Shown: positions 16,417 through 24,993 of the stretch, in pieces
How the letters are laid out: each line of letters opens with the position of its first letter
Numbering within the stretch: the first letter of the stretch is position 1
NCBI GenBank assembly: GCA_018711305.1
Contig: DVIL01000076.1
Span: 1 to 44,934 of the forward strand
Length of the DNA: 44,934 bases
Reading direction: 5' to 3'
DNA from: Candidatus Coprenecus stercorigallinarum
GTDB lineage: Bacteria > Bacteroidota > Bacteroidia > Bacteroidales > UBA932
Translations under genes and position numbers: made by a program
Notes under the pieces: generated by a model
Seen by the model: the letters and a program-made list of their open reading frames with translations, nothing else
Database searches by the model: none
What the model was told of the DNA's origin: nothing

Positions 16417-17913
16417 ATGAAGAAATATCTGATCATAGGCGCCGGCATGCTGCCGCTGGCTGCCTGCACGGAGTCCGGGCAGCAGCAGGAGAAACCCAAC
16501 GTTATATTCATCATTGCCGACGACCTCGGCTACGGAGACCTGAGCTGTTACGGACAGGAGCGGTTCCAGACCCCGAACATAGACTCGCTGGCCGCTGACG
16601 GGATCATATTCACCCGTCACTATGCCGGCACATCGGTGAGCGCCCCCTCGCGGTCATCCCTCATCACCGGCCTGCACACCGGACACACCCCCATCCGGGG
16701 CAACAAGGAGCTGCCGACAGAAGGCCAGTACCCCATCCCAGGAGACACCTACAATGTATTCCGCCTGATGAAGTCCCAGGGCTACGTCACCGGAGTTTTC
16801 GGGAAATGGGGGCTCGGCGCACCCGCGACTGAGGGCGCACCTGAGAACCAGGGCGTGGACGAGTTCTACGGCTACAACTGCCAGCGGCTGGCCCACCACT
16901 ATTTCCCCTATCACCTGTGGCACAACACAGAGAAGGTCATGCTCAAAGGCAATGAGGGCACAGCCGAAACCGAATATTCCCCCTATCTCATACACAGCCA
17001 GGCTCTCGACTTCATCCGGGAGAACAGCGACAGCACCTTCTTCATGATGTACACCTCGGTGATTCCCCATGCCGAGCTGAGGCTGCCGGAAGAGGAGATA
17101 GAGCCGTTCCTCGGCAAGTTCGAGCCGGAGAAATCCTACAAGGGCTGCGACGGAGGGCCGGGCTACAGGCAGGCAGCATACGGGTCACAGGAGCATTGCC
17201 ACGCAGCCTTCGCCGCCATGGTCAATGTCCTGGACAGGCAGGTCGGAGAGCTACGGTCCCTGCTTGACAGCCTCGGAATCAGCGACAATACCATCGTGAT
17301 ATTCACCTCCGACAACGGCCCGCACATCGAGGGTGGAGCCGACCCGGCCTACTTCAACAGCAACGGCGGCCTGCGCGGCATCAAGCGCGACCTCTATGAG
17401 GGCGGCATCCGCGTACCATTCATCATGGCCTGGCCCGGACACATAGAAGGCGGCAGGACCACCGACCACGTCAGCGCGTTCTGGGACTTCCTCCCTACCC
17501 TGGCCGACATCACTGGCGTAGAACTGCCTGAGGCACAGGCACCCGTACAGGAGGGCACTGCTGCATCAGTTCAGGGACACACATCCGACGACACCGGCTG
17601 CCCTGTACCGTGTTCCTATATCACTGACGGCATATCGTTCCTGCCGGCAGCCACAGGCCAGGGAGAACAGCCCGAGCACGAATACCTCTACTGGGAATTC
17701 CATGAAGCAGGAGGCCGCCGCGCCATCCTCCAGGGTGACTGGAAAGGCGTCATCTACGACTACCGCAACGGAGGCGCCATGCAGCTCTACAACCTCGCCG
17801 AAGACCCCGCAGAGCAGCACGACGTCGCAGCAGATCATCCAGACATCGTCTCCCGCCTCAGCACCCTGCTCGAATCAGCCCGGACTCCATCCCCCATCCC
17901 GGAATTCAACTGA
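16417..17913 (+). CDS. Ser-type sulfatase lipoprotein (S1 family)
   Basis: This is a type I sulfatase that removes sulfate esters, most likely from host or dietary glycans. It has a lipoprotein signal with lipobox LAAC (Cys17), the metal-binding ADDLGYGD (Asp35/Asp36), the sulfatase signature SAPSRSSLITG with Ser75 in the formylglycine position, GKWGLG, and the TSDNGPH motif. Having Ser instead of Cys means formylglycine must be made by an anaerobic sulfatase-maturating enzyme; one is encoded at 27069-28322. About 50 residues near 370-415 look like an insertion (QAPVQEGTAASVQG and onwards). No carbohydrate-uptake or other sulfatase genes flank it. The substrate cannot be read from sequence. 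Confidence 0.93.
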   Translation: MKKYLIIGAGMLPLAACTESGQQQEKPNVIFIIADDLGYGDLSCYGQERFQTPNIDSLAADGIIFTRHYAGTSVSAPSRSSLITGLHTGHTPIRGNKELPTEGQYPIPGDTYNVFRLMKSQGYVTGVFGKWGLGAPATEGAPENQGVDEFYGYNCQRLAHHYFPYHLWHNTEKVMLKGNEGTAETEYSPYLIHSQALDFIRENSDSTFFMMYTSVIPHAELRLPEEEIEPFLGKFEPEKSYKGCDGGPGYRQAAYGSQEHCHAAFAAMVNVLDRQVGELRSLLDSLGISDNTIVIFTSDNGPHIEGGADPAYFNSNGGLRGIKRDLYEGGIRVPFIMAWPGHIEGGRTTDHVSAFWDFLPTLADITGVELPEAQAPVQEGTAASVQGHTSDDTGCPVPCSYITDGISFLPAATGQGEQPEHEYLYWEFHEAGGRRAILQGDWKGVIYDYRNGGAMQLYNLAEDPAEQHDVAADHPDIVSRLSTLLESARTPSPIPEFN

Positions 17914-18129
17914 TCTAACTGACAGCCAAGCAAAGTGCTGCCCCTTTGGGCCAGGCAAGTCCGTTTACGGGCGGCCTGACACGGACTCGTAACCTGCCAA
18001 CAACAACCCCTCCGTGCTCCCCAAGATTCGCGCTAATTTCGGAGCCGCGGGTGCAGCCCTTTTACCTACCATCCTATATATCAACAATTTAGAATCTTCC
18101 ACTGCACATCTGAGCATTTTAAAACCGGC

Positions 18130-18535
18130 CAAATGTGCACCGCTTTTTGCAACTATCTATAAATCAAGCAGTACTTCCACCCCACCGCACCGCCACTTCC
18201 ATTTTCTCAGCGAAAATTGCAGTCCGTTTTCTAACTATCTGAATATAACGCACTTACGAAACGACTTGCATTTCTCAGGTACTTCTGACGCTGTGAGAAT
18301 TGCAGGGCTTTTCGTAACGCACTGATTCACAAGCAACTGAAAAACAGCGTGCAATTCACAAGCACCCGTAACAGCGCGAGAATTGCAGCCACTTTCATAA
18401 CTACCTGAATATACCGCACTTACAAAACGACTTGCATTTCTCAGGTACTTCTGACGCTGCGAGAATTGCAGGACCTTTCGCAACACACTGATTAACAAGC
18501 AACTGAAAACGGGATGCATTTCACAAAATTGATTA
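18130..18535. repeat. Degenerate tandem array, about five units of 83 bp
   Basis: Equivalent points of successive units (AAATGTGCAC, then GAAAATTGCAG and GAGAATTGCAG) fall at 18130, 18212, 18295, 18378 and 18461, giving steps of 82, 83, 83 and 83. Alternate units resemble each other most, for example a segment starting at 18241 recurs at 18407, making a 166-bp higher-order repeat. A related stray copy starts near 18837. There is no convincing gene here. The flanks, 17914-18129 and 18536-18737, show nothing beyond a possible weak hairpin at 17958-17987. Confidence 0.8.
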
Positions 18536-18737
18536 TCCGTAAATTTACATCTTGTATCGTCTGCTCTTCTGATGTCGGTTCTGCTTCATTATCAACCTTA
18601 TCGCGTTCGCAGGAGCCCTTTACCCACAGCTTGGCGGAAGACCGTAATTGACCGTACCGAACATTTTACATTCATGACCGACTGCTGTCCTCAAGCCAAG
18701 CTCAAAAGGCGCTGCGCGGAGGCGGCCTGAGTGCAAT

Positions 18738-18915
18738 TTGAACGAATTTACTTCGTAGTGCACAGGAGAGACAAACATCCATGTAAATCAGATTGTTACA
18801 AATCGCGCTGTACATCCGCCCCCTTTGAGAGAAGCCAAATGTGCAGCAGTATTTGCATGCTACTGATTTTCAATCGGTTGTAAAAGCGAGTGCACCACGA
18901 AGTAAATTCGTTCAA
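18738..18915. repeat. Inverted repeat, 26-bp arms matching at 25 of 26
   Basis: The left arm at 18738-18763 (starting TTGAACGAATTTACTTCGT) is the inverted copy of 18890-18915 (GTGCAC to TTCAA) with a single mismatch. The interior of 126 bases holds a stray copy of the 83-bp repeat (from about 18837) and no gene. It could be a small non-autonomous mobile element or a long cruciform. Confidence 0.75.
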
Positions 18916-19127
18916 AATGAATCTCCGGTGCATGTTGCGAGGTAAGCGTCCCTTACTCCTTCGGAAGGAGTGGGAAAATGCCGGAAAACGCGACTCCTTC
19001 GGAAGGAGTGATGGGTACATTTTCGGCGAAAATGGCTCTCTGGTGCCTGTAGCAAGGGTGTGCGTCCCGTACTCCTTCGGAAGGAGTGGGAAAATGCCGG
19101 AAAACGCGACTCCTTCGGAAGGAGTGC
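18916..19127. repeat. Palindrome locus 1: two 116-bp tandem units, four palindromes
   Basis: ACTCCTTCGGAAGGAGT occurs at 18955-18971, 18993-19009, 19071-19087 and 19109-19125. The spacing of starts is 38, 78 and 38 bases. Each pair is separated by the same 21-base sequence, GGGAAAATGCCGGAAAACGCG without its last base repeated exactly in both pairs, and the whole unit recurs after 116 bases. The array lies between the 3' ends of the sulfatase and the GNAT gene, ending 12 bases from the GNAT stop. There is no T-run, so these are not ordinary terminators. Confidence 0.9.
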
Positions 19128-19136
19128 GGGGTAATT

Positions 19137-19703
19137 TCATTTCCGGCAGTACTGCAGATGCCACATGTCGTGCCCGAGGAATTTCCTTTCCTCTACACGC
19201 GTGAATCCGAGTGAGAGATACAGCCGTTCCGCGTCCGGGTTCCCGAAATCCACCAACAGACCGACACGCTCATGGCCTTCCGCCAAAGCCCGGTCACGCA
19301 TTGCAGCAAGCAGCCTGCCTCCGACACCGCATCCCCGGAAGGCCGGGAGAACCGCGATGGAATCGAGATAGAATTCCCCGGGACCGGTCTCATCCTCAAT
19401 AAAGGGGAGTGCTGTCCCGATGTGCATACGGATTACGTCAAAAGTATGACTGCGCAGCTCCTGCAGCCTGGCCCCGTCGTAGCCTATGACAGCTCCCGCC
19501 AGAGCGCCATCCACCTCAGCCACAAGTGCATTACGCCAGCTGTACTGTGAGGTCTCCATCCTCGCCAGTTCCTCTAAAACGGTCATATAATCATCCCCGC
19601 AATACTTCCGCACGGACTCATCTCCGCCGATGGCCATCACCACAGCCGAGGCTATCAACTGCGCATCATCCTCCGATGCATGTCTTATAACAATCTGTCT
19701 CAT
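19137..19703 (-). CDS. GNAT-family N-acetyltransferase
   Basis: The 188-residue protein has the GNAT fold signatures: the N-terminal strand MRQIVIRHASEDDAQLI, then the acetyl-CoA-binding core LDSIAVLPAFRGCGVGGRLL (motif A, with R-x-x-G-x-G/A), and the C-terminal NPDAERLYLSLGF motif. It would move an acetyl group from acetyl-CoA to an unknown amine; protein or small-molecule substrates are both possible. It is monocistronic, with non-coding repeat-rich DNA on both sides. Only a weak -7-like CATCTTTG lies upstream. Confidence 0.9.
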   Translation of the reverse strand: MRQIVIRHASEDDAQLIASAVVMAIGGDESVRKYCGDDYMTVLEELARMETSQYSWRNALVAEVDGALAGAVIGYDGARLQELRSHTFDVIRMHIGTALPFIEDETGPGEFYLDSIAVLPAFRGCGVGGRLLAAMRDRALAEGHERVGLLVDFGNPDAERLYLSLGFTRVEERKFLGHDMWHLQYCRK

Positions 19704-20141
19704 ATATTTTTACTTGCAGCCGTTTCCGACCGCCATCAGACGCAAAGATGGGAAAAACATTGCAACTGAAAGAAAAATCGGCCAAAAACCGCTACAAATT
19801 GACCTTTCCCGAAACGCCGGCGGCGAGACGGTTTTATACGGCATGGGCACTCAGCAAATGCGATCTGTGTAAACAACTGATATTCAAGCGAAGTTATATA
19901 ACTATTCTTTTTAGTGGCTTATAAAAACCACGCACAGCCTGTTTATGGTGCAACATAAAATCCAGTTGCTTTGTAAACATCTGGTTATCAGAAATTGTCT
20001 TTCAACGATACTGTTTAGTGGAGATTGGAGTGGAGATATGACCACCTGATTTAATTAATTTGATTACCAAACTCCAATTCAGACTCAAAGATGCCGCCTC
20101 TATCTCATGATGAGCAGGATAGCGTTGATGATGCACAACTC

Positions 20142-20175
20142 ATGGCGATGATGGCGATGATGGCGATGATGATGA
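20142..20175. repeat. Short tandem repeat of ATGGCGATG
   Basis: Three copies of a 9-base unit followed by ATGATG. It lies in non-coding DNA between the GNAT gene and the decayed barrel gene. Apart from this, the predicted promoter and the palindromes, the 19704-20429 gap shows nothing I can recognise. Confidence 0.7.
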
Positions 20176-20280
20176 GTCAGTAATCTTGGACATTTAGTAA
20201 ACTTCTATGAAATAAGAGAATACACGGAATTAGGCGATACATACTGCGACACATCCCCACATCCCAACAACACAACATTA

Positions 20281-20338
20281 TTGCCCCCACTAAAGACAAC
20301 ATACCTTTGCTTAGATGCCTAAGAGCTAGATATCTAAG
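20281..20338 (+). promoter_or_regulatory. Orphan Bacteroidetes promoter and stem-loop
   Basis: TTG at 20281-20283 and TACCTTTG at 20302-20309 are 18 bases apart, a good promoter match. Directly downstream, CTTAGAT (20310-20316) can pair with ATCTAAG (20332-20338). The only downstream coding sequence is the barrel fragment about 90 bases further on, so this may be the surviving promoter of a gene that lost its 5' half. Confidence 0.5.
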
Positions 20339-20375
20339 TGTAAGGGTAGTTTACGGATAATCACATTTAATCCAT

Positions 20376-20431
20376 ACTCCTTCCGAAGGAGTCACGATAT
20401 CGCTCGCTTTCCCTACTCCTTCGGAAGGAGT
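20376..20431. repeat. Palindrome locus 2: two palindromes 39 bp apart
   Basis: ACTCCTTCCGAAGGAGT at 20376-20392 and ACTCCTTCGGAAGGAGT at 20415-20431 start exactly 39 bases apart and differ only in the central base, so they are the two orientations of one element. The second abuts the barrel fragment. Confidence 0.9.
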
Positions 20432-20819
20432 GAACCGTCAGCTGCCTAAGCCGCCGGTATGTGCAAGCTCGATGTTCGGAGACAATGGCAGCGGCAGGCG
20501 ATTGAGGGCTAAGCACCATGAATCATACCGCTGGCCGCAGCTGCGCGCAGACCTGAAGTACAGCTTCATCAACGGTACTGTAAGTCCGTTCGTGGCACTC
20601 AGGGGCGGAATGATCATCGGCACCTCGTACAAAGGTTTAGGAGGCTACCTAAGGCCATCCGTAGGCGTGGATGTCTGGAGGTTCTCCCTCACTCTTTCAT
20701 ACGAGCTGATGGGCAATCCGCACCGCAAGTCCTACACCGACCTGTCGGGAGCCACAGCTACAGAAAGCTGGCGGAGCAACGCCAACAACTTCAACGTAGG
20801 CATCGCCTTCAGATTTTAA
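20430..20819 (+). pseudogene. C-terminal remnant of an outer-membrane beta-barrel gene
   Basis: The frame encodes about 115 residues of barrel-like strands: LRADLKYSFINGTVSPFVAL, GGYLRPSVGVDVWRFSLTLSYELMG and a C-terminal NNFNVGIAFRF ending in Phe, as outer-membrane barrels do. The only start is a GTG that overlaps a palindrome, there is no signal peptide, and the barrel starts in mid-sequence. I read it as the 3' end of a porin-like gene whose 5' part was lost or replaced. A promoter candidate survives upstream. Confidence 0.6.
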
Positions 20820-20842
20820 GAATGTCGGAAAGACTATAAAAA

Positions 20843-20871
20843 AGCCCGGCCGGAACTGTTCCGGTCGGGCT
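20843..20871 (-). terminator. Intrinsic terminator after mutB
   Basis: A 13-base stem (AGCCCGGCCGGAA / TTCCGGTCGGGCT) with a short loop is followed on the minus strand by six T residues. It lies 35 bases past the mutB stop. On the plus strand there is no T-run. Confidence 0.9.
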
Positions 20872-20905
20872 GATTCAAAAGCATTCTGCCTCAGAAGCAT
20901 CTGCA

Positions 20906-23035
20906 TTAACGCATGTTGAGCAGCTCGATCATCTTGATGACTGCGGTGGAGATACGGGTACCGGGGCCGAAGATGGCGGCGGCACCTGCCTTGTAGAGGG
21001 CGTCGTAATCCTGAGGAGGAATGACACCGCCGACTACCACCATGATGTCCTCACGGCCGAGCTTCTTGAGCTCGTCGATGATCTGGGGCACGAGGGTCTT
21101 GTGACCGGCTGCGAGGGAGGATACGCCGACGATGTGGACGTCGTTCTCCACAGCCTGCTTTGCTGCCTCTGCAGGAGTCTGGAAGAGAGGGCCCATATCC
21201 ACATCGAAGCCGCAGTCGGCATAACCGGTAGCCACAACCTTGGCTCCACGGTCGTGTCCGTCCTGACCCAGCTTGGCAATCATGATACGGGGCTGACGGC
21301 CTTCCTTCTTCGCGAACTCGGCAACCATCTCCTTGGCTTTCTCGAACTCGCTGTCATTCTTGACCTCTGAAGAGTAAACACCTGTATTCATACGTATAAC
21401 TGCTTTATATCTTCCTACTACTTTCTCGCATGCATCCGAAATCTCACCGAGGGTGGCGCGGTTGCGTGCGGCCTCGACTGCGAGCTCGAGCAGGTTACCG
21501 CTCTTGGTCTCGACAGCCTTGGTGATGGCATCCAGAGAAGCCTGGACAGCGGCATTGTCACGGTTGGCACGGAGCTCTTTCAGACGGGCGATCTGGGACT
21601 CGCGCACCTTGGTGTTGTCGATGTCGAGAATCTCGATGGGATCCTCCTTGTCCAGACGGTACTCGTTGATACCGATGATCTTGTCCACGCCTGAGTCGAT
21701 ACGGGCCTGCTTGCGTGCGGCGGCCTCCTCGATACGGAGTTTGGGGATACCGGTCTCGATAGCCTTGGCCATACCGCCGAGCTTCTCGATCTCCTGGATG
21801 TGCTCCCATGCTCTGTGGGCGATCTGGTCGGTCAGGTACTCTACATAGTAGGAACCTGCCCAAGGATCTATGCCGCGGCATACGTTGGTCTCCTCCTGGA
21901 TGTAGATCTGGGTGTTACGTGCGATACGGGCGGAGAAGTCGGTAGGCAGGGCGATAGCCTCGTCGAGAGCGTTGGTATGCAGGGACTGGGTATGTCCGAG
22001 TGCAGCGCCCATGGCCTCGATACATGTCCTGGCCACGTTGTTGAAAGGATCCTGCTCGGTGAGGGACCAGCCGGATGTCTGGCAGTGGGTCCTCAGTGAG
22101 AGGGACTTGTTGCTCTTAGGATTGAACTGCTTTACAATCTTGGCCCAGAGCATACGGGCTGCACGCATCTTGGCGATCTCCATGAAGTGGTTCATGCCGA
22201 TGGCCCAGAAGAAGGACAGACGGGGAGCGAATGCATCCACGTCGATGCCGGCCTTGATACCTGTACGCAGGTACTCCAGACCGTCAGCCAAGGTATAGGC
22301 CATCTCGATGTCGCAGGTAGCGCCGGCCTCCTGCATGTGGTAGCCGGAGATGGATATCGAGTTGAACTTGGGCATGTACTTGGAGGTGTAGGCGAAGATG
22401 TCGCCGATAATCCTCATCGAGAACTCGGGAGGATAGATGTAGGTGTTGCGGACCATGAACTCCTTGAGGATATCGTTCTGGATGGTACCCTGCATCTCCT
22501 CGAGCTTGGCACCCTGCTCCTGGGCTGCCACGATATAGAAGGCCAGGATAGGCAGAACGGCTCCGTTCATGGTCATGGACACTGACATCTTGTTCAGAGG
22601 TATCTGGTCGAAGAGCACCTTCATGTCCTCTACGCTGCAGATAGACACACCGGCCTTTCCGACGTCACCGACTACGCGGGGATGGTCGGCATCGTAGCCT
22701 CTGTGTGTAGCCAGGTCAAATGCCACGGACAGACCCTTCTGTCCTGCGGCGAGATTCCTGCGGTAGAAAGCATTGGACTCCTCTGCCGTGGAGAAGCCTG
22801 CATACTGACGTATGGTCCAGGGCCTCATCACGTACATGGTGCTGTAAGGTCCGCGGAGGAAAGGAGGAAGACCTGCTGCATAGTTCAGGTGCTCCATTCC
22901 CTCATTGTCCCCGGGAGTGTAGATCTCCTTCACGCCGATGTGCTCCGGAGTCTCCCAAATCTGCTGTGAAGCAGCTGCCTGCGCGCATCCTGCGGCGGCA
23001 TTGTCAAACTGTATGTCTTTAAAATTAGGACGCAT
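20906..23035 (-). CDS. mutB: Methylmalonyl-CoA mutase, large (catalytic) subunit
   Basis: The adenosylcobalamin-dependent mutase interconverts succinyl-CoA and (R)-methylmalonyl-CoA, which in Bacteroidales feeds propionate formation. The 709-residue subunit has the TIM-barrel catalytic domain (about residues 1-560), with [18 protein letters not shown] near residue 70 and substrate-binding segments such as [17 protein letters not shown], and a C-terminal B12 domain (about 575-709) with the base-off motif [13 protein letters not shown]. It starts 11 bases after mutA, so the two subunits are co-translated from one message. No B12 riboswitch, epimerase or MeaB-type chaperone gene is visible in the window. 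Confidence 0.97.
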   Translation of the reverse strand: MRPNFKDIQFDNAAAGCAQAAASQQIWETPEHIGVKEIYTPGDNEGMEHLNYAAGLPPFLRGPYSTMYVMRPWTIRQYAGFSTAEESNAFYRRNLAAGQKGLSVAFDLATHRGYDADHPRVVGDVGKAGVSICSVEDMKVLFDQIPLNKMSVSMTMNGAVLPILAFYIVAAQEQGAKLEEMQGTIQNDILKEFMVRNTYIYPPEFSMRIIGDIFAYTSKYMPKFNSISISGYHMQEAGATCDIEMAYTLADGLEYLRTGIKAGIDVDAFAPRLSFFWAIGMNHFMEIAKMRAARMLWAKIVKQFNPKSNKSLSLRTHCQTSGWSLTEQDPFNNVARTCIEAMGAALGHTQSLHTNALDEAIALPTDFSARIARNTQIYIQEETNVCRGIDPWAGSYYVEYLTDQIAHRAWEHIQEIEKLGGMAKAIETGIPKLRIEEAAARKQARIDSGVDKIIGINEYRLDKEDPIEILDIDNTKVRESQIARLKELRANRDNAAVQASLDAITKAVETKSGNLLELAVEAARNRATLGEISDACEKVVGRYKAVIRMNTGVYSSEVKNDSEFEKAKEMVAEFAKKEGRQPRIMIAKLGQDGHDRGAKVVATGYADCGFDVDMGPLFQTPAEAAKQAVENDVHIVGVSSLAAGHKTLVPQIIDELKKLGREDIMVVVGGVIPPQDYDALYKAGAAAIFGPGTRISTAVIKMIELLNMR

Positions 23036-23046
23036 ATCTTCTGAGA

Positions 23047-24939
23047 TTAAAGAGATTTGATTCCGAGCTTCTCCTGATAGCCGCGAAGGGTCTCGAGGAC
23101 GTTGCTCTTGACACTGATAAAGTTCTGGATTCCTTTGGACTGGAGATCCTCCTTGCAGGCAGGTTCGCCTGCTACGACTACGATGGCCTTGTCACCGATA
23201 AGGCGTGCGATCTCAGGCACTGCCTCAGCGTACTCGTCGTCGGACGAGCAGGCAACCACGATCTCGGCTCCGGAAGCGAGGGCAGCCTTTACGCCCTCCT
23301 CGATGGAAGCGAAACGGTTGTTGTCGATGATGCGGATACCGGCCACTGCGAAGAAGTTCGAGGAGAACTGGGCGCGGGCGCGGCACATGGCCAGGTTGCC
23401 GAATGTAAGCATGAATGCCTTGGGCTCCTTGCCGCTGCGGTCTGTAGCCAGACGGAGGGCCTCGAAGGCCTCAGCTGCGCGGTAGGGCTTCAGAGGCTCC
23501 ACTGCATCCTCTTTCTGGCAGCCGTAGGCGGGAACGACCTGACCCATGCGGGTAAGGATGTCGCGGGACACGATCTCGGGAGTAATCTCGTCACCGGCCT
23601 TCTCGAGGAAGTTGGGATACTGGTTGCTGCCGAGGATGGTGTCGCGGCGGGTAGCGTAGTTCTTGTCCCTCTTGTCGGATACGGCCTTGATCTCGGACTG
23701 GATGAATCCGGCCTTGAACTGGGCCACATAGCCGCCGGCGGCCTCTACCTTGCGGAAGAGATCCCATGCGGCCTCGGCGATCTTCTCGGTAAGCATCTCC
23801 ACATAGTAGGAACCGGCTGCAGGGTCAACGACCTTGTCGAAACGGGCTTCCTCCTTGAGGATGTTCTGCACGTTGCGTGCGATACGGCGGGAGAAGTCAT
23901 TGGGCACTCTGAATGCGAAATCGTAAGGCAGCACTTCGAGGTAGTCCACGCCTGCGATGGCGGCACTCATGGCCTCGGTGGTACCGCGGAGCATATTTAC
24001 ATAGGAATCGTAGACTGTGAGGTTGTACTCGGAGGTGGTGGCGAATACCAGCATCATCTCAGGGCAGCCCTTGGCGCAGCCGTAGTCCTCGACAACATTG
24101 GCCCAGAGCATGCGGGCGGCACGGAACTTGGCGATCTCCATGAAGTAGGAGCTGCCTACGGCAAACTCGAAGAAAGTCTTGCGGGCGATGGTCTCCACAT
24201 CGATGCCCATCTCGGAGAGACGGGAGATGTACTCGCTGCCCTGGCTGAGGGCAAATGCGAGCTCCTGGGTAGAGGAAGCTCCGCAGCTGTTGTAGATCAC
24301 GGCATCCACTGCGATGACACGTACATTCTTATAGGAAGCTGCAGCCTTTACGCACTCTGCAAGAGCGGCGAAAGCCTTCTCCTCGCAGAAAGAGCCCTTC
24401 TTGTTGAGAGGTCTCAGAGGCGAGAAGTCAAATGTAGCGCGGACAGCGTCCTTGTCGATACCGAGAGAGTCAACATATTTGAGGAAATTGTGCAGGCCGT
24501 CCACATTCTTGGGGCAGCAGCCGCGGAAGTTCACAGGCACCTTCTCGAGAGAGATACCCTTCAGAAGAGCCGTATAGTCGGCCACTTCCATTACCTTACC
24601 CTCGGGGAGGTGGAATGTGAAGGACTCGACACCCTTTGTCAGAAGGGTGATGGCCTGGCTGTTGGCTGCAGCGATATCACCGCAGCATACGCTCTCGTTG
24701 ATGAACCACTTGTTGTTCTGACGGGTTCCTCTTACAAAGGGGAACTCACCGGGATTCTTCCCTATGTACTTCAGACCCTGAAGGTCCTCAGCGCGATAGT
24801 AGGGGCGCACCGTGAATCCGTCGAGGGTCCTCCACACGAGCTTCTTCTCGTAGTCGGCCCCCTTGAGGTCCTTGGTAATCACCTCTTCCCATGCTGACGT
24901 AGGGACAGGAGGAAATTCGGTAAATAATTTTTCTGCCAT
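23047..24939 (-). CDS. mutA: Methylmalonyl-CoA mutase, small subunit
   Basis: This is the non-catalytic partner of MutB. The 630-residue protein follows the same domain plan, with a barrel region ([20 protein letters not shown] at the start, later [20 protein letters not shown]) and a C-terminal flavodoxin-like domain that lacks the cobalamin-binding D-x-H-x-x-G, as is normal for the small subunit. It starts 54 bases after the hutU stop, so read-through from hutU is possible. No strong promoter is visible in that gap. Confidence 0.95.
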   Translation of the reverse strand: MAEKLFTEFPPVPTSAWEEVITKDLKGADYEKKLVWRTLDGFTVRPYYRAEDLQGLKYIGKNPGEFPFVRGTRQNNKWFINESVCCGDIAAANSQAITLLTKGVESFTFHLPEGKVMEVADYTALLKGISLEKVPVNFRGCCPKNVDGLHNFLKYVDSLGIDKDAVRATFDFSPLRPLNKKGSFCEEKAFAALAECVKAAASYKNVRVIAVDAVIYNSCGASSTQELAFALSQGSEYISRLSEMGIDVETIARKTFFEFAVGSSYFMEIAKFRAARMLWANVVEDYGCAKGCPEMMLVFATTSEYNLTVYDSYVNMLRGTTEAMSAAIAGVDYLEVLPYDFAFRVPNDFSRRIARNVQNILKEEARFDKVVDPAAGSYYVEMLTEKIAEAAWDLFRKVEAAGGYVAQFKAGFIQSEIKAVSDKRDKNYATRRDTILGSNQYPNFLEKAGDEITPEIVSRDILTRMGQVVPAYGCQKEDAVEPLKPYRAAEAFEALRLATDRSGKEPKAFMLTFGNLAMCRARAQFSSNFFAVAGIRIIDNNRFASIEEGVKAALASGAEIVVACSSDDEYAEAVPEIARLIGDKAIVVVAGEPACKEDLQSKGIQNFISVKSNVLETLRGYQEKLGIKSL

Positions 24940-24993
24940 ATTTCAAAAATTTGAAAGTTATTTTAATAGTTGCAAATATGTTCTGTCAAAATA

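Noticed and set aside
18014-18325. 103-codon open frame in the repeat island
   Set aside because: It runs through the 83-bp degenerate tandem array, has low-complexity sequence and no start signal or family resemblance.
18955-19125. Palindromes as intrinsic terminators
   Set aside because: Stems are only eight base pairs and no T-run follows on either strand.
22978-24993. Cobalamin riboswitch upstream of mutA or mutB
   Set aside because: The hutU-mutA gap is 54 bases and the mutA-mutB gap 11 bases, too short, and no B12-box-like sequence is visible.
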